A DNA stretch of 64,000 nt from an uncultured Tenacibaculum sp. (GCF_947504135.1 NZ_CANNGG010000003.1:248001-312000), one strand, 5' to 3'; counted from the first letter of the stretch, positions 28,360-38,406 are shown. Made by a program: numbers and translations. Notes: generated by a model not told the origin, from the sequence alone.

Positions 28360-28725
28360 TTATTTTTTCTTGTTAGCTACAGTTTTTCTCTTACCTTTTC
28401 TTGTACGAGAGTTATTTTTCGTTCTTTGTCCTCTTAATGGTAAACCAAGTCTGTGACGAATACCTCTTTGACATCCGATGTCCATTAAACGTTTAATGCT
28501 TAATTGAACCTCAGAACGTAACTCACCTTCGATAGTGTAAGTTCCTACTTGCTCACGAATTGCTGCAATTTGATCATCCGTCCAATCTTGAACTTTGATA
28601 CTTTCATCTATGTTAGCAGTTTCTAAAATCTCCTTAGCTCTGCTTCTTCCTATACCAAAGATGTAAGTTAAAGCGATAACACCTCTTTTATTCTTTGGAA
28701 TATCTATACCTGCGATTCTTGCCAT
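28360..28725 (-). CDS. rpsM: Ribosomal protein uS13
   Basis: 121 residues beginning [20 protein letters not shown], with the helix-hairpin [14 protein letters not shown] and the basic tail [18 protein letters not shown] that reaches the P-site. A 30S head protein that bridges to the 50S. It lies 106 bp after rpmJ, a gap that carries two short heptamer arrays. Confidence 0.97.
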   Translation of the reverse strand: MARIAGIDIPKNKRGVIALTYIFGIGRSRAKEILETANIDESIKVQDWTDDQIAAIREQVGTYTIEGELRSEVQLSIKRLMDIGCQRGIRHRLGLPLRGQRTKNNSRTRKGKRKTVANKKK

Positions 28726-28730
28726 ATAAT

Positions 28731-28820
28731 TTAGTTTTTAGCTGTTAGCTTTTAGTTGTTAGAATCCTAAACATTTCTATTTCAAACAGATTCATCTAAC
28801 TACTAATTACTAATGACTAG
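28731..28820. repeat. Inverted pair of heptamer arrays between rpsM and rpmJ
   Basis: Bases 28731-28762 are four and a half units of the type TTAGTTT, TTAGCTG, TTAGCTT, TTAGTTG. Bases 28797-28820 are an opposing array (TAACTAC, TAATTAC, TAATGAC). About 34 bases lie between. The layout is like that at 11951-12044, and the unit TTAGCTN is nearly the same. Confidence 0.65.
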
Positions 28821-28831
28821 TGTCATATTTA

Positions 28832-28948
28832 TTATCCTTGTCTTTGTTTAAACCTAGGATTTTTTTTGTTAATTACGTATAAACGGCCTTTTCTGCGTAC
28901 AATTTTGCAGTCAGCACTTCTTTTCTTTAATGATGCTCTTACTTTCAT
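28832..28948 (-). CDS. rpmJ: Ribosomal protein bL36
   Basis: 38 residues, beginning [20 protein letters not shown] and ending NPRFKQRQG. The zinc-binding set of classical L36 (three Cys and one His) is reduced to a single Cys14, so this is the zinc-free form. It lies between infA (12 bp upstream) and rpsM, the usual place. Confidence 0.95.
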   Translation of the reverse strand: MKVRASLKKRSADCKIVRRKGRLYVINKKNPRFKQRQG

Positions 28949-28960
28949 CAGTGTGTGTTT

Positions 28961-29176
28961 TTAATATCTGTAAGTAATTCTTGCCTTTGATAAATCATAC
29001 GGACTCATTTCTAGCTTTACCTTATCTCCTGGTAATAATTTGATATAATGCATACGCATTTTACCTGAAATGTGTGCCGTAACAATATGTCCATTTTCTA
29101 GCTCTACGCGAAACATTGCATTTGATAATGCTTCTGTAATTGTTCCGTCTTGTTGAATTGCTGGTTGCTTAGCCAT
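28961..29176 (-). CDS. infA: Translation initiation factor IF-1
   Basis: 71 residues, a single S1/OB-fold domain: [39 protein letters not shown] and [19 protein letters not shown]. It occupies the A-site during initiation. It lies one base after the secY stop, so the two are probably coupled, and just before rpmJ. Confidence 0.97.
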   Translation of the reverse strand: MAKQPAIQQDGTITEALSNAMFRVELENGHIVTAHISGKMRMHYIKLLPGDKVKLEMSPYDLSKARITYRY

Positions 29177-29177
29177 A

Positions 29178-30500
29178 TTATTTTAATGATTTTCTGTTAC
29201 TGTTTCCTGTTTTCATTAAACCGTCGTAACGACTATTTAATAAATACGAATTTATTTGCTGAATAGTGTCTATTGCAACTCCTACCATGATGATTAAAGA
29301 TGTCCCTCCATAAAACATTGCCCAGTTTTGAGTAACCCCAAACTTTACAATGATTGCTGGTAAAATAGATAAAGCTGCTAAGAAGATTGATCCTGGTAAT
29401 GTAATTCTGGACAATACTGAATCTAAAAAATTAGCTGTTTCTTCACCGGGTTTATATCCTGGAACAAAACCATTACTTCTCTTTAAGTCTTCTGCCATTT
29501 TATTCGTAGGAATAGTGATAGCAGTATAAAAGTAACTAAAGACAATAATTAATAAAGCAAATATAACGTTATACCATAAACCGTTAATATCAGTTAAACT
29601 GTTTAATGCTGGATATTTTTGCCCCAATGCAATTGGTAAAAACATAATTGCTTGAGCAAAGATAATTGGCATTACACCAGCTGCATTCAACTTTAATGGA
29701 ATGTACTGTCTTGCGCCATCAACATCTTTAATGTTTGTAACTGCTGTACGACGTGCATATTGAACTGCTACTTTACGTACTGCTGTAACTAGTAATACGG
29801 TTAACAAGATTACTACAAACCAAACTATTAATTCGATTAAAATCATCATAATTCCTCCTGCACCTGCAGTTTGTTTAGAAACTAACTCTTGAATGAATGC
29901 TGCTGGGAAGTTTGCAATAATACCTACGGTAATTAATAATGATATACCATTACCAACTCCTTTATCAGTAATACGCTCTCCTAACCACATTGCAAAAATT
30001 GTTCCTGCACTTAAAAGAATTATAGATGATACCCAAAATGTTGCTCCTGTTACTAAAAATGCTTCTTGCGGTAAACCCATTTGATTTTGGATTACTCCAA
30101 TATAAGTTGGTGCTTGAAACAATGTAATAGCAATCGTAAGCCATCTTGTTATTTGCGTAATCTTCTTACGTCCACTTTCTCCATCTTTTTGTAGCTTTTG
30201 TAAATAAGGTACAGCAATACCCATTAATTGAACTACAATAGAAGCAGAAATATAAGGCATTATACCAAGTGCCATTACTGACGCTCTAGCAAATGCCCCA
30301 CCTGTAAATGCGTTTAATAAACCTAAAAGTCCATCAGAAGTACTGTCTTTTAATGCTGTTAATTGAGTTGGATCAATTCCTGGTAAAGGAACAGCTGCCA
30401 TAAAACGGTAAACAGCAATTAAACCTAAGGTTAAAAGTAATTTTTCTTTTAACTCTTCTATCTTCCAAATGTCTTTTAAAGTATTTATAAAATTCATCAT
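29178..30500 (-). CDS. secY: Protein translocase channel subunit SecY
   Basis: 440 residues with ten hydrophobic segments. Recognisable parts are the N-terminal [20 protein letters not shown], the plug region PGIDPTQL, the [15 protein letters not shown] segment of helix 2 and the conserved cytoplasmic loops ([26 protein letters not shown]). It forms the inner-membrane Sec channel with SecE and SecG. It follows rplO by 9 bp, the standard spc-operon position. Confidence 0.98.
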   Translation of the reverse strand: MMNFINTLKDIWKIEELKEKLLLTLGLIAVYRFMAAVPLPGIDPTQLTALKDSTSDGLLGLLNAFTGGAFARASVMALGIMPYISASIVVQLMGIAVPYLQKLQKDGESGRKKITQITRWLTIAITLFQAPTYIGVIQNQMGLPQEAFLVTGATFWVSSIILLSAGTIFAMWLGERITDKGVGNGISLLITVGIIANFPAAFIQELVSKQTAGAGGIMMILIELIVWFVVILLTVLLVTAVRKVAVQYARRTAVTNIKDVDGARQYIPLKLNAAGVMPIIFAQAIMFLPIALGQKYPALNSLTDINGLWYNVIFALLIIVFSYFYTAITIPTNKMAEDLKRSNGFVPGYKPGEETANFLDSVLSRITLPGSIFLAALSILPAIIVKFGVTQNWAMFYGGTSLIIMVGVAIDTIQQINSYLLNSRYDGLMKTGNSNRKSLK

Positions 30501-30509
30501 TTACAATTA

Positions 30510-30962
30510 TTATAAAGTTACTGCTTCACCTCCCGCTGCTTCGATAGCTGCTTTTGCTGATGCTGTATACTTGTGTACAGTTATATTTAATTTAGCTTTT
30601 AACTCTCCACCACCTAATATTTTTACTAAGTCGTTTTTACGAGCTAACCTGTTTTCAACTAAAACATCTAAATTAACTGTATCTGTTATCTTTCCGTTAT
30701 CTACTAATGATTGTAACTTGTCTAAATTCACACCAACATACTCTTTACGGTTAATGTTAGTGAATCCAAATTTAGGCACACGTCTTTGAAGTGGCATTTG
30801 TCCTCCTTCAAATCCTACTTTACGAGAATAACCAGAACGAGATTTAGCTCCCTTGTGTCCTCTTCCTGCAGTAGTTGCTTTACCAGAACCTTCTCCACGT
30901 CCTACACGCTTCCCTTTGTTCTTAGTCGCCCCAGCTGCTGGTTTTAAGTTGTGTAAACTCAT
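30510..30962 (-). CDS. rplO: Ribosomal protein uL15
   Basis: 150 residues from ATG 30960-30962 (MSLHNLKPAAGATKNKGKRV). An upstream in-frame ATG would add ten residues overlapping rpmD and is unlikely. The family's Gly-rich N-terminus (GRGEGSGKATTAGRGHKGAK) is present. A late-assembling 50S protein. Confidence 0.96.
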   Translation of the reverse strand: MSLHNLKPAAGATKNKGKRVGRGEGSGKATTAGRGHKGAKSRSGYSRKVGFEGGQMPLQRRVPKFGFTNINRKEYVGVNLDKLQSLVDNGKITDTVNLDVLVENRLARKNDLVKILGGGELKAKLNITVHKYTASAKAAIEAAGGEAVTL

Positions 30963-30975
30963 CTTTATTATTGTC

Positions 30976-31158
30976 TTATTTAATTTCTTCAACAGAAACT
31001 AAGTGTGAAACTTTACTTACCATACCCAAAATTGTAGCTGTTGCATCGTGCTCTACAGTTTGGTTCATTTTACGTAAACCTAACGCCTCTAACGTTCTTT
31101 TCTGATTTTTAAGGCGACCGATTTGACTTTTTACTTGTGTAACTCTAATTTTACTCAT
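30976..31158 (-). CDS. rpmD: Ribosomal protein uL30
   Basis: 60 residues: IRVTQVKSQIGRLKNQKRTL and LGLRKMNQTVEHDATATILG are the family pattern. A small 50S protein. It lies between rpsE (11 bp) and rplO as in the standard spc operon. Confidence 0.96.
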   Translation of the reverse strand: MSKIRVTQVKSQIGRLKNQKRTLEALGLRKMNQTVEHDATATILGMVSKVSHLVSVEEIK

Positions 31159-31169
31159 CGTCTTAAATT

Positions 31170-31691
31170 TTAACCGTTAAAAACTTTCTCTAAAGAAATA
31201 CCTCTTTGCTTAGCAATAGTTGCTGCACTACGTAATTGTAATAAAGCGTCAAAAGTAGCTTTTACTACGTTATGAGGGTTTGATGATCCTTGAGATTTTG
31301 ATAATACGTCTTTAATTCCAACAGATTCTAATACCAAACGTACAGCACCTCCGGCAATAACCCCGGTACCGTGTGAAGCTGGCTTGATGAATACTTTTGC
31401 TCCACCAAATTTACCTTTTTGCTCGTGTGGTAATGTTCCGTCTAAAATAGGAATACGCACTAAGTTTTTCTTTGCATCTTCTACTGCTTTTGCAATTGCA
31501 GAAGAAACATCTTTAGACTTCCCTAATCCGTGACCTACAACTCCGTTACCATCTCCAACTACTACGATAGCAGAGAAACCAAATGCTCTACCTCCTTTAG
31601 TTACTTTAGTAACACGTTGTACTCCTACTAATTTATCTACAAGCTCTAATCCGCTTGGTTTTACTCTTTCTACGTTTTTATATCCTAACAT
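31170..31691 (-). CDS. rpsE: Ribosomal protein uS5
   Basis: 173 residues. Double-stranded-RNA-binding N-terminal domain ([20 protein letters not shown]) and C-terminal domain ([20 protein letters not shown]). Involved in decoding accuracy and mRNA unwinding. It lies 11 bp after rplR. Confidence 0.97.
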   Translation of the reverse strand: MLGYKNVERVKPSGLELVDKLVGVQRVTKVTKGGRAFGFSAIVVVGDGNGVVGHGLGKSKDVSSAIAKAVEDAKKNLVRIPILDGTLPHEQKGKFGGAKVFIKPASHGTGVIAGGAVRLVLESVGIKDVLSKSQGSSNPHNVVKATFDALLQLRSAATIAKQRGISLEKVFNG

Positions 31692-31702
31692 AATATAATT
31701 TC

Positions 31703-32053
31703 TTAAAATTTTAAACCAGCTTCTCTAGCAGCGTCTGCTAATACTTTAACTCTACCGTGGTATAAATAACCATTACGATCAAAAGCAACAGTATCAACAC
31801 CAGCTTTTACAGCTTTTTCAGCAATAGCTTTTCCAACAGCTGTAGCTGCTTCTGCTTTAGAACTAGATGTAATTTCTTTATCTCTTGATGATGCAGATGC
31901 TAATGTTACACCAGCAACGTCATCGATTAACTGAGCATAGATTTCTTTGTTACTTCTAAATACTGATAACCTAGGTTTAGCAGCTGTACCAGTAACGATT
32001 TTTCTAATTCTATGCTTAATTCGTTGTCTTCTTTCAAGCTTTGATAATGCCAT
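31703..32053 (-). CDS. rplR: Ribosomal protein uL18
   Basis: 116 residues: basic N-terminus ([20 protein letters not shown]), [18 protein letters not shown], and the C-terminal [25 protein letters not shown] end. A 5S rRNA-binding protein. It follows rplF by 18 bp. Confidence 0.97.
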   Translation of the reverse strand: MALSKLERRQRIKHRIRKIVTGTAAKPRLSVFRSNKEIYAQLIDDVAGVTLASASSRDKEITSSSKAEAATAVGKAIAEKAVKAGVDTVAFDRNGYLYHGRVKVLADAAREAGLKF

Positions 32054-32071
32054 AATAATTTCTCTTGTTTA

Positions 32072-32617
32072 TTATGCAGATTTACCTGCTTTTCTTCTTA
32101 ATACTTCTCCTACAAACTTAATTCCTTTTCCTTTGTAAGGCTCTGGCTTACGGAAAGAACGAATTTTTGCTGCAACTTGACCTACTAATTGTTTGTCATG
32201 TGAAGTTAATTTTACGATTGGATTTTTACCTTTTTCAGATACCGTCTCAACCTTAACTTCTGGAGCTAAATCTAAAACAATGTTATGAGAAAAACCTAAG
32301 GCTAAATCTAACTTTTGACCTTGGTTAGATGCTCTATAACCAACACCTACTAACTCTAACTCTTTAGTAAAACCTTTGCTAACACCTTCAACCATATTAT
32401 TGATTAAAGCACGATATAAACCATGTGCAGCTCTATGATCTTTACTTTCTGATGGTCTCTCTAAAGTGATAGTACCATCTTCAACTTTTACAGTAATTCC
32501 AGACTTAATTTCTTGAGTTAACTCTCCTAATTTACCTTTTACTGTAACCACATTTCCGTCTACTTTTACTTCAACACCTTGTGGCAATGCGATTGGATTC
32601 TTTCCTATTCTACTCAT
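32072..32617 (-). CDS. rplF: Ribosomal protein uL6
   Basis: 181 residues from ATG 32615-32617 (MSRIGKNPIALPQGVEVKVD). The frame is open further upstream, but the extra 16 residues overlap rpsH and match nothing in L6. The C-terminal signature EPYKGKGIKFVGEVLRRKAG is present. It supports the factor-binding region of the 50S. Confidence 0.96.
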   Translation of the reverse strand: MSRIGKNPIALPQGVEVKVDGNVVTVKGKLGELTQEIKSGITVKVEDGTITLERPSESKDHRAAHGLYRALINNMVEGVSKGFTKELELVGVGYRASNQGQKLDLALGFSHNIVLDLAPEVKVETVSEKGKNPIVKLTSHDKQLVGQVAAKIRSFRKPEPYKGKGIKFVGEVLRRKAGKSA

Positions 32618-32633
32618 CTTACAAAATGTTTTT

Positions 32634-33032
32634 TTAGTAAACGTAACATAATACTTCTCCACCAACGTTCTCTTGTCTTGCTTTTTTGTTTGTCATTACA
32701 CCTTTTGATGTAGAAACAATAGCAATACCTAATCCGTTTAATACTCTTGGCATTTCTTTAGCGCCAACGTATCTACGTAAACCTGGTGTTGAAATTCTTT
32801 GAATCTTTCTGATTACTGATTCTTTCGTATCACGATCGTATTTTAAAGCTATCTTGATAGTTCCTTGAACCTTGTCGTCATTGAACTGATAACTTAAAAT
32901 GTAACCTTGATCGAACAAAATCTTCGTCATTTCCTTCTTCAACTTAGAAGCAGGAACTTCAACTACTCTGTGATTTGCTGCAATAGCATTTCTCACTCGA
33001 GTAAGAAAATCCGCGATTGGATCTGTATACAT
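32634..33032 (-). CDS. rpsH: Ribosomal protein uS8
   Basis: 132 residues beginning MYTDPIADFLTRVRNAIAAN, with the C-terminal core GLGIAIVSTSKGVMTNKKAR. It binds 16S helix 21 and in E. coli is the repressor of the spc operon. Here it is the first gene of a new unit with its own strong promoter and a leader of about 155 bases, which would suit S8 autoregulation (inference). Confidence 0.97.
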   Translation of the reverse strand: MYTDPIADFLTRVRNAIAANHRVVEVPASKLKKEMTKILFDQGYILSYQFNDDKVQGTIKIALKYDRDTKESVIRKIQRISTPGLRRYVGAKEMPRVLNGLGIAIVSTSKGVMTNKKARQENVGGEVLCYVY

Positions 33033-33188
33033 AGTTAATTAATTTTCGGTTTTGGTTTTTAGCATCTTTACAAGTACTAAACCTGAAACCAGTTAATATT
33101 TATTTAATTGTTTTTTGAGTAAAATCTCGTAGGCATTATACTGTTTGATTAGTATTTACTTACAAGGCATAATTTACCCTATAAAAAC
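33033..33188 (-). promoter_or_regulatory. 5' leader of the rpsH unit
   Basis: About 155 noncoding bases between the predicted transcription start near 33188 and the rpsH ATG. On the transcript, GGTTTCAGGTTT can pair with AAACCAAAACC 20-30 bases further on, close to the start codon (roughly 33048-33095). Such a stem could act as a binding site for an autoregulatory ribosomal protein. No known leader family was recognised. Confidence 0.4.
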
Positions 33189-33194
33189 AGTGTG

Positions 33195-33224
33195 CAAATA
33201 TACATAAACTTTTTAAAAATCAAA
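33195..33224 (-). promoter_or_regulatory. Promoter of the rpsH-rpsK unit inside the spc cluster
   Basis: The minus strand reads TTTG (33221-33224), 18 bases, then TATATTTG (33195-33202), a full match to the Bacteroidota -33/-7 consensus. It lies in the 359-bp gap between rpsN and rpsH, downstream of a stem-loop. Confidence 0.85.
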
Positions 33225-33331
33225 CCTTTTTAATCATTATCATTTTTAGTATCAAAATATTACGTTTTTACAAGTCTATTTTAAACTAAAATGAAGTTTA
33301 TATATTTAACGGTTACAACTTTATTTTAAAC

Positions 33332-33371
33332 ACAAAAGGCGTATAACTTTTTATTGTTATACACCTTTTGT
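33332..33371 (-). terminator. Probable terminator after rpsN
   Basis: A 16-bp stem (33332-33347 with 33356-33371; one G-U pair on the transcript) with an 8-base loop lies 21 bases past the rpsN stop. The tail is TTTTGTGTTT, an interrupted U-tract. The remaining bases of the gap, about 33225-33331, are AT-rich and show nothing else. Confidence 0.75.
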
Positions 33372-33391
33372 TTACATATTTAAAGAGCTGT

Positions 33392-33661
33392 TTACCAGCT
33401 TGCTTTTTTTACTCCTGGAATTAATCCTTGGTTAGCCATTTCACGGAAAGTAACACGTGAAATTCCGAACTGACGCATATATCCTTTTGGACGTCCAGTT
33501 AGTTTACAACGATTGTGCATTCTAATTGGTGATGCGTTTTTTGGTAACTTTTGTAAAGCTTCATAGTCTCCAGCTTCTTTTAAAGCTTTTCTCTTTTCAG
33601 CATACTTAGCAACCATTTTAGCTCTTTTGCGCTCACGCGCTTTCATTGATTCTTTAGCCAT
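33392..33661 (-). CDS. rpsN: Ribosomal protein uS14, zinc-free form
   Basis: 89 residues beginning [20 protein letters not shown] and ending [11 protein letters not shown], with [19 protein letters not shown] in the core. The two CxxC pairs of the short zinc-binding S14 are absent, so this is the long, zinc-independent form. Last gene of the rplC unit, four bases after rplE. Confidence 0.97.
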   Translation of the reverse strand: MAKESMKARERKRAKMVAKYAEKRKALKEAGDYEALQKLPKNASPIRMHNRCKLTGRPKGYMRQFGISRVTFREMANQGLIPGVKKASW

Positions 33662-33665
33662 CTTA

Positions 33666-34217
33666 TTAATTCTTTTTAAATGGTAATCCTAATTCTCCTA
33701 ATAATGATTTAGCTTCTTTATCAGTGTTTGCAGATGTTACAAAAGTAATATCCATACCACTAATTTTTTTCACTTGATCAATATTAATCTCTGGGTAGAT
33801 GATTTGTTCAGTAATACCTAAGTTGTAATTACCTCTACCATCAAAACCATTTGCTTTGATACCGTTAAAGTCTCTTACACGTGGTAAAGAAGCTGTAACT
33901 AACCTATCTAAAAATTCGTACATTTTATCTCCTCTTAACGTAACTTTTGCTCCAATTGGCATTCCTTTACGTAACTTGAAGTTTGCAACATCTTTCTTAG
34001 AGATTGTAGATACTGCCTTTTGACCTGTGATAGTTGTTAACTCGTCAATAGCATATTCTATCAATTTCTTATCTGCTATAGCAGCACCAATACCTTTACT
34101 TACAACGATTTTTTGTAATTTAGGTACTTGCATTACATTGCTATAACCAAATTCATCAGTAAGAGCTTTGATAACTCTGCTCTTGTACTCTTCTCTTAAT
34201 CTTGGTACGTAACTCAT
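33666..34217 (-). CDS. rplE: Ribosomal protein uL5
   Basis: 183 residues: [20 protein letters not shown] at the start, [18 protein letters not shown] and [20 protein letters not shown] further on. Binds 5S rRNA and contacts the P-site tRNA. It follows rplX by two bases. Confidence 0.97.
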   Translation of the reverse strand: MSYVPRLREEYKSRVIKALTDEFGYSNVMQVPKLQKIVVSKGIGAAIADKKLIEYAIDELTTITGQKAVSTISKKDVANFKLRKGMPIGAKVTLRGDKMYEFLDRLVTASLPRVRDFNGIKANGFDGRGNYNLGITEQIIYPEINIDQVKKISGMDITFVTSANTDKEAKSLLGELGLPFKKN

Positions 34218-34219
34218 TG

Positions 34220-34528
34220 TTATATTGCTTTATCTGATTTTTTTGACACTCTTACTTTCTTATCTCCTTCAACTTTATATCCTACTCTTACTGCTTCACC
34301 ATTTTCGGTTAAAGCTACGTTTGATATATGTAATGGAGCTTCTTTCTTTACAATTCCTCCTTGTGGATTTGCAGCGCTTGGTTTAGTGTGTTTAGACACC
34401 ATGTTTACACCTTCTACTACTACTCTATCCTTATCTTTAAGAATTTGTAAAACTTTTCCTTCAGATCCTTTGTGATCTCCTGCTATAACTTTAACAGTAT
34501 CTCCTGATTTAATTTTAAATTTTTTCAT
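34220..34528 (-). CDS. rplX: Ribosomal protein uL24
   Basis: 102 residues with the KOW motif [20 protein letters not shown] and [20 protein letters not shown]. An early assembly protein of the 50S near the exit tunnel. It lies 14 bp after rplN. Confidence 0.97.
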   Translation of the reverse strand: MKKFKIKSGDTVKVIAGDHKGSEGKVLQILKDKDRVVVEGVNMVSKHTKPSAANPQGGIVKKEAPLHISNVALTENGEAVRVGYKVEGDKKVRVSKKSDKAI

Positions 34529-34542
34529 TTTAAAATCTGATT

Positions 34543-34911
34543 TTATAACACCTCAGGTGCTAATGATACTATTTTCATAAATTGTTTCTCACGTAATTCA
34601 CGAGCCACAGGACCGAATACACGAGTACCTCTCATTTCCTCTGAAGGATTTAAAAGTACACAAGCATTGTCATCAAATCTGATATATGATCCGTCTTTAC
34701 GTCTAACTTCTTTCTTAGTACGAACAACAACTGCACGAGATACTTGACCTTTCTTTACAGTTCCGTTTGGAGTTGCAGATTTTACTGAAACTACAATTTT
34801 ATCTCCAACGCTAGCGTAACGCTTTTTTGTTCCTCCTAAAACTCTAATCACTAAAACTTCTTTTGCTCCAGTGTTATCTGCGACTTTTAATCTTGATTCT
34901 GTCTGTAACAT
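34543..34911 (-). CDS. rplN: Ribosomal protein uL14
   Basis: 122 residues: the signature [20 protein letters not shown] at the start and [20 protein letters not shown] near the end. It lies at the subunit interface. The gap to rpsQ is one base. Confidence 0.97.
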   Translation of the reverse strand: MLQTESRLKVADNTGAKEVLVIRVLGGTKKRYASVGDKIVVSVKSATPNGTVKKGQVSRAVVVRTKKEVRRKDGSYIRFDDNACVLLNPSEEMRGTRVFGPVARELREKQFMKIVSLAPEVL

Positions 34912-34912
34912 A

Positions 34913-35170
34913 TTATTTAGCTCTTTCTAGGATTTCTACTAATCTCCAACGCTTAGATTTACTCATAGGACGTGTTTCCATGATCCTTACAGTATCACCT
35001 TCGTTGCAATCGTTATTCTCGTCATGTGCAACGTACTTCTTAGTCTTTAATACGAACTTTCCGTACATTGGGTGCTTTACTCTTTTTACCTCGCTAACTA
35101 CGATAGATTTCTCCATTTTGTTGCTAGATACTACACCGATTCTCTCTTTTCTAAGATTTCTTTTTTCCAT
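34913..35170 (-). CDS. rpsQ: Ribosomal protein uS17
   Basis: 85 residues, an OB-fold: [20 protein letters not shown] and [21 protein letters not shown] primary 16S-binding protein. It lies between rpmC (18 bp) and rplN. Confidence 0.97.
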   Translation of the reverse strand: MEKRNLRKERIGVVSSNKMEKSIVVSEVKRVKHPMYGKFVLKTKKYVAHDENNDCNEGDTVRIMETRPMSKSKRWRLVEILERAK

Positions 35171-35188
35171 CTTTAAAACTGACTAGAA

Positions 35189-35380
35189 TTATTGTAATTC
35201 TCTTTTAGTTAACTCTGTAGCAATTCTTGCCACAGTTTTTCTTAAGCTACGTAACTCTAATGGGTTTTCCAATGGAGTTATGGCATGAGCCATCTTAAGA
35301 TCAGTATAATTTTTCTTCAACGCCCCTAGCTTTTCTTGTAAGTCAGCTGTTGATAATTCTTTAATTTCTGATTGTTTCAT
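35189..35380 (-). CDS. rpmC: Ribosomal protein uL29
   Basis: 63 residues, two helices: MKQSEIKELSTADLQEKLGA and RSLRKTVARIATELTKRE. It sits at the exit tunnel and helps dock SRP and trigger factor. It lies 13 bp after rplP. Confidence 0.96.
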   Translation of the reverse strand: MKQSEIKELSTADLQEKLGALKKNYTDLKMAHAITPLENPLELRSLRKTVARIATELTKRELQ

Positions 35381-35393
35381 GATCTAAATAGAA

Positions 35394-35825
35394 TTAAGCG
35401 TTATAATCAAAATCTCTTGCTATTACAAACTTCGTTTTTACAGGAAGTTTTTGAGCTGCTAAACGTAAAGCTTCTTTTGCTACTTCCATTGGTACTCCAC
35501 CAACTTCAAACAAAATTCTACCTGGTTTTACAACAGCTACAAAATGATCAGGTGCACCTTTACCTTTACCCATACGTACCTCTAATGGTTTCTTAGTGAT
35601 AGGTTTATCTGGGAAAATTTTAATCCAAAGTTGCCCCTCTCTTTTCATATAACGAGTTGCCGCAATACGAGCTGCCTCAATTTGACGAGAGGTAAGTAAG
35701 TTCTGGTCTAATGATTTGATACCAAACATTCCGTTAGAAAGTTGAGTACCTCTACCAGAGTTACCTTTCATATTTCCTTTCGCCTTCTGTACCTTACGGT
35801 ATTTTACTCTTTTTGGCTGTAACAT
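35394..35825 (-). CDS. rplP: Ribosomal protein uL16
   Basis: 143 residues: [20 protein letters not shown] at the start, [20 protein letters not shown] and [19 protein letters not shown] in the core. It shapes the A-site region of the 50S. It lies 19 bp after rpsC. Confidence 0.97.
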   Translation of the reverse strand: MLQPKRVKYRKVQKAKGNMKGNSGRGTQLSNGMFGIKSLDQNLLTSRQIEAARIAATRYMKREGQLWIKIFPDKPITKKPLEVRMGKGKGAPDHFVAVVKPGRILFEVGGVPMEVAKEALRLAAQKLPVKTKFVIARDFDYNA

Positions 35826-35844
35826 TTTTAATTTCTTTTAAAAA

Positions 35845-36561
35845 TTATTTTCTTCTGCGAGGTTGACGTTTACCACCACCTTTGTTAGAGTTACCTTTTT
35901 GTTTAGATAATCCTACTAATGGAGATAATTCACGTTTTCCATAAACCTCACCTTTCATAATCCATACTTTCACACCGATTCTTCCGTATGTAGTATGTGA
36001 CTCAACAAGTGCATAGTCGATGTCTGCTCTGAAGGTAGAAAGAGGGATTCTTCCTTCTTTATAATGCTCAGAACGTGCCATTTCAGCTCCGTTTAAACGA
36101 CCTGATAATTGCACTTTAATTCCTTCTGCATTCATTCTCATTGCAGCAGCAATTGCCATCTTTGTAGCTCGCTTGTAAGAAATTCTGTTTTCGATTTGGC
36201 GTGCGATACTAGCTGCTACTAATTTTGCATCTAATTCTGGACGCTTAATTTCGAAAATGTTAATTTGAACTTCTTTCCCTGTAATCTTCTTAAGCTCTTC
36301 TTTTAACTTGTCTACCTCTTGACCTCCTTTACCAATAATGATACCTGGACGTGCAGTAGTGATAGTAACGGTTACAAGTTTTAAAGTACGCTCAATAATA
36401 ATACGAGAAACACTTGCTTTTGATAAACGAGCGTTGATATACTTTCTGATTTTATCATCTTCAGCAATCTTATCTCCGTAGTCATTTCCACCATACCAGT
36501 TAGATTCCCATCCTCTGATAATTCCTAAACGATTTCCTATTGGATTTGTCTTTTGTCCCAT
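35845..36561 (-). CDS. rpsC: Ribosomal protein uS3
   Basis: 238 residues. The N-terminal [20 protein letters not shown] is followed by the KH domain ([20 protein letters not shown]) and the C-terminal S3 domain ([36 protein letters not shown]). A Gly/Lys/Arg-rich tail ends the protein. It forms part of the mRNA entry site. Confidence 0.97.
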   Translation of the reverse strand: MGQKTNPIGNRLGIIRGWESNWYGGNDYGDKIAEDDKIRKYINARLSKASVSRIIIERTLKLVTVTITTARPGIIIGKGGQEVDKLKEELKKITGKEVQINIFEIKRPELDAKLVAASIARQIENRISYKRATKMAIAAAMRMNAEGIKVQLSGRLNGAEMARSEHYKEGRIPLSTFRADIDYALVESHTTYGRIGVKVWIMKGEVYGKRELSPLVGLSKQKGNSNKGGGKRQPRRRK

Positions 36562-36572
36562 TTCTACTTTGA

Positions 36573-36977
36573 TTAATTACTGTTATTTTTAGTTCCTAAC
36601 TCTAAAGTTACGTGGTTAGAACGCTTACGAATTCTGTGAGCACGTCCTTGTGGAGCTGGTCTTAACCTTTTTAACATACCTGCGCTATCAACACAAATTG
36701 ATTTTACATATAATCCTGCATCTTCGATGCTAGCATCTTCATTTTTAGCTTGCCAGTTAGCAATAGCTGATAATAATAACTTTTCTAAGTTACGTGATGC
36801 TTCTTTTGGACTGAATTTTAAGATTTGTAAAGCTTTTTCAACTTCAACTCCTCTTACTAAATCTGCTACCAAGCGCATTTTTCTTGGTGATGTAGGACAA
36901 TTAGTTAATTTAGCAAAAGCTCTAGACTTTCTGGCCTCTTTTAACTGTGTTGCCATGTTATGTTTACGACTTCCCAT
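36573..36977 (-). CDS. rplV: Ribosomal protein uL22
   Basis: 134 residues with [20 protein letters not shown] and the tunnel-hairpin region [20 protein letters not shown]. The start could be Met1 or Met8 ([13 protein letters not shown]); both precede the conserved core. It lies 9 bp after rpsS. Confidence 0.95.
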   Translation of the reverse strand: MGSRKHNMATQLKEARKSRAFAKLTNCPTSPRKMRLVADLVRGVEVEKALQILKFSPKEASRNLEKLLLSAIANWQAKNEDASIEDAGLYVKSICVDSAGMLKRLRPAPQGRAHRIRKRSNHVTLELGTKNNSN

Positions 36978-36986
36978 AATTTCCTA

Positions 36987-37265
36987 CTATTTTTTACCTT
37001 TATTTTTTGCACCAGCGTGCCCTCTAAAAGAACGTGTTGGTGAAAATTCGCCTAATTTATGACCTACCATGTTTTCAGTAACGTAAACTGGTACAAACTG
37101 ACGTCCGTTATGAACTGCAATTGTTTGTCCTACGAAATCTGGAGTAATCATACTTGCTCTAGACCAAGTTTTGATAACTGATTTACTTCCTGCTTCTACG
37201 TTAGCTAACACTTTTTTCTCTAACTTATAGTGAACGTAAGGTCCTTTTTTTAATGATCTTGCCAT
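36987..37265 (-). CDS. rpsS: Ribosomal protein uS19
   Basis: 92 residues: [20 protein letters not shown], then [20 protein letters not shown] and [19 protein letters not shown] 30S head protein working with S13. It lies 6 bp after rplB. Confidence 0.97.
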   Translation of the reverse strand: MARSLKKGPYVHYKLEKKVLANVEAGSKSVIKTWSRASMITPDFVGQTIAVHNGRQFVPVYVTENMVGHKLGEFSPTRSFRGHAGAKNKGKK

Positions 37266-37271
37266 GGTTTA

Positions 37272-38096
37272 TTATTTCTTTCTACGTTCTATAATATACT
37301 TGTTACTAGCTTTGGTCTTAGATCTAGTCTTAAATCCTTTGGCTGGGATACCGTTTCTAGATCTTGGATGTCCTCCAGAAGAACGTCCTTCACCACCACC
37401 CATTGGGTGATCAACTGGGTTCATACGAACAGCATTCGTTCTTGGTCTTCTACCTAACCATCTACTTCTACCTGCTTTACCAGATACTAATAATTGGTGG
37501 TCAGAGTTAGACACAACTCCGATAGTTGCCATACAAGTTAACAAGATTAATCTTGTTTCACCTGAAGGTAACTTTACTGTTGCATACTTACCATCTCTTG
37601 CCATTAATTGAGCAAATGAACCAGCTGAACGAGCCATGACAGCTCCTTGTCCTGGGTGCAACTCAATACAAGAAATTGTAGTACCTAATGGAATATCGTT
37701 TAAGTACATAGCGTTACCAACTTCTGGCGTAGCTTCTTTTCCTGACACGATTGTTTGACCTACTTTTAAACCGTTTTGTGCAATTACATAACGTTTTTCA
37801 CCATCAGAATAACTAACTAATGCAATAAATGCAGTACGGTTTGGATCGTACTCGATAGTTTTTACTGTTGCAGGAACACCTTGCTTATCTCTTTTAAAAT
37901 CGATAATACGGTATTTTTGTTTATGACCTCCACCAATGTTACGTGTAGTCATTCTACCCTGGTTGTTTCGACCTCCAGATCGTTTTTTCGGAGCTAATAA
38001 AGATTTCTCCGGCTTATCAGTAGTAATGGTGTCGAACCCATTTACAACTCTAAAACGCTGACCTGGTGTTATTGGTTTTAATTTTCTAACTGACAT
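37272..38096 (-). CDS. rplB: Ribosomal protein uL2
   Basis: 274 residues: [24 protein letters not shown] N-terminal region, and the C-terminal [20 protein letters not shown] motif that lies near the peptidyl transferase centre. It lies 11 bp after rplW. Confidence 0.98.
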   Translation of the reverse strand: MSVRKLKPITPGQRFRVVNGFDTITTDKPEKSLLAPKKRSGGRNNQGRMTTRNIGGGHKQKYRIIDFKRDKQGVPATVKTIEYDPNRTAFIALVSYSDGEKRYVIAQNGLKVGQTIVSGKEATPEVGNAMYLNDIPLGTTISCIELHPGQGAVMARSAGSFAQLMARDGKYATVKLPSGETRLILLTCMATIGVVSNSDHQLLVSGKAGRSRWLGRRPRTNAVRMNPVDHPMGGGEGRSSGGHPRSRNGIPAKGFKTRSKTKASNKYIIERRKK

Positions 38097-38107
38097 TCTG
38101 TCTTTTC

Positions 38108-38398
38108 TTAAAGATTGTTATAAAAATCAATAGTTTCTCCTTCAGCTAACTGAACGATTGCTTTCTTGTATCCACTTGTTAATCCAGAAACTAAACCTTT
38201 TTTTGTGTATTTAGTTTTTCTTAATGCTGGATAGTTCATAGTTTTTACAGACTCGATCGCTACACCATAAGCAGCCTCAACAGCTCCTTTGATTTCTAAT
38301 TTGTTAGCTTTTTTGTTTACAACAAATGTATAACGGTTGTTTAACTCGCTATCATTTGTAGCTTTTTCTGTAATAATAGGTTTAATTAAAATACTCAT
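38108..38398 (-). CDS. rplW: Ribosomal protein uL23
   Basis: 96 residues: [24 protein letters not shown] start, [20 protein letters not shown] and [18 protein letters not shown]. Exit-tunnel rim protein and SRP/trigger factor dock. It lies 8 bp after rplD. Confidence 0.96.
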   Translation of the reverse strand: MSILIKPIITEKATNDSELNNRYTFVVNKKANKLEIKGAVEAAYGVAIESVKTMNYPALRKTKYTKKGLVSGLTSGYKKAIVQLAEGETIDFYNNL

Positions 38399-38406
38399 TT
38401 TCTTCC

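Noticed and set aside
34863..35186. Open frame of 107 codons opposite rpsQ/rplN
   Set aside because: Crosses two conserved ribosomal genes in antisense; not credible.
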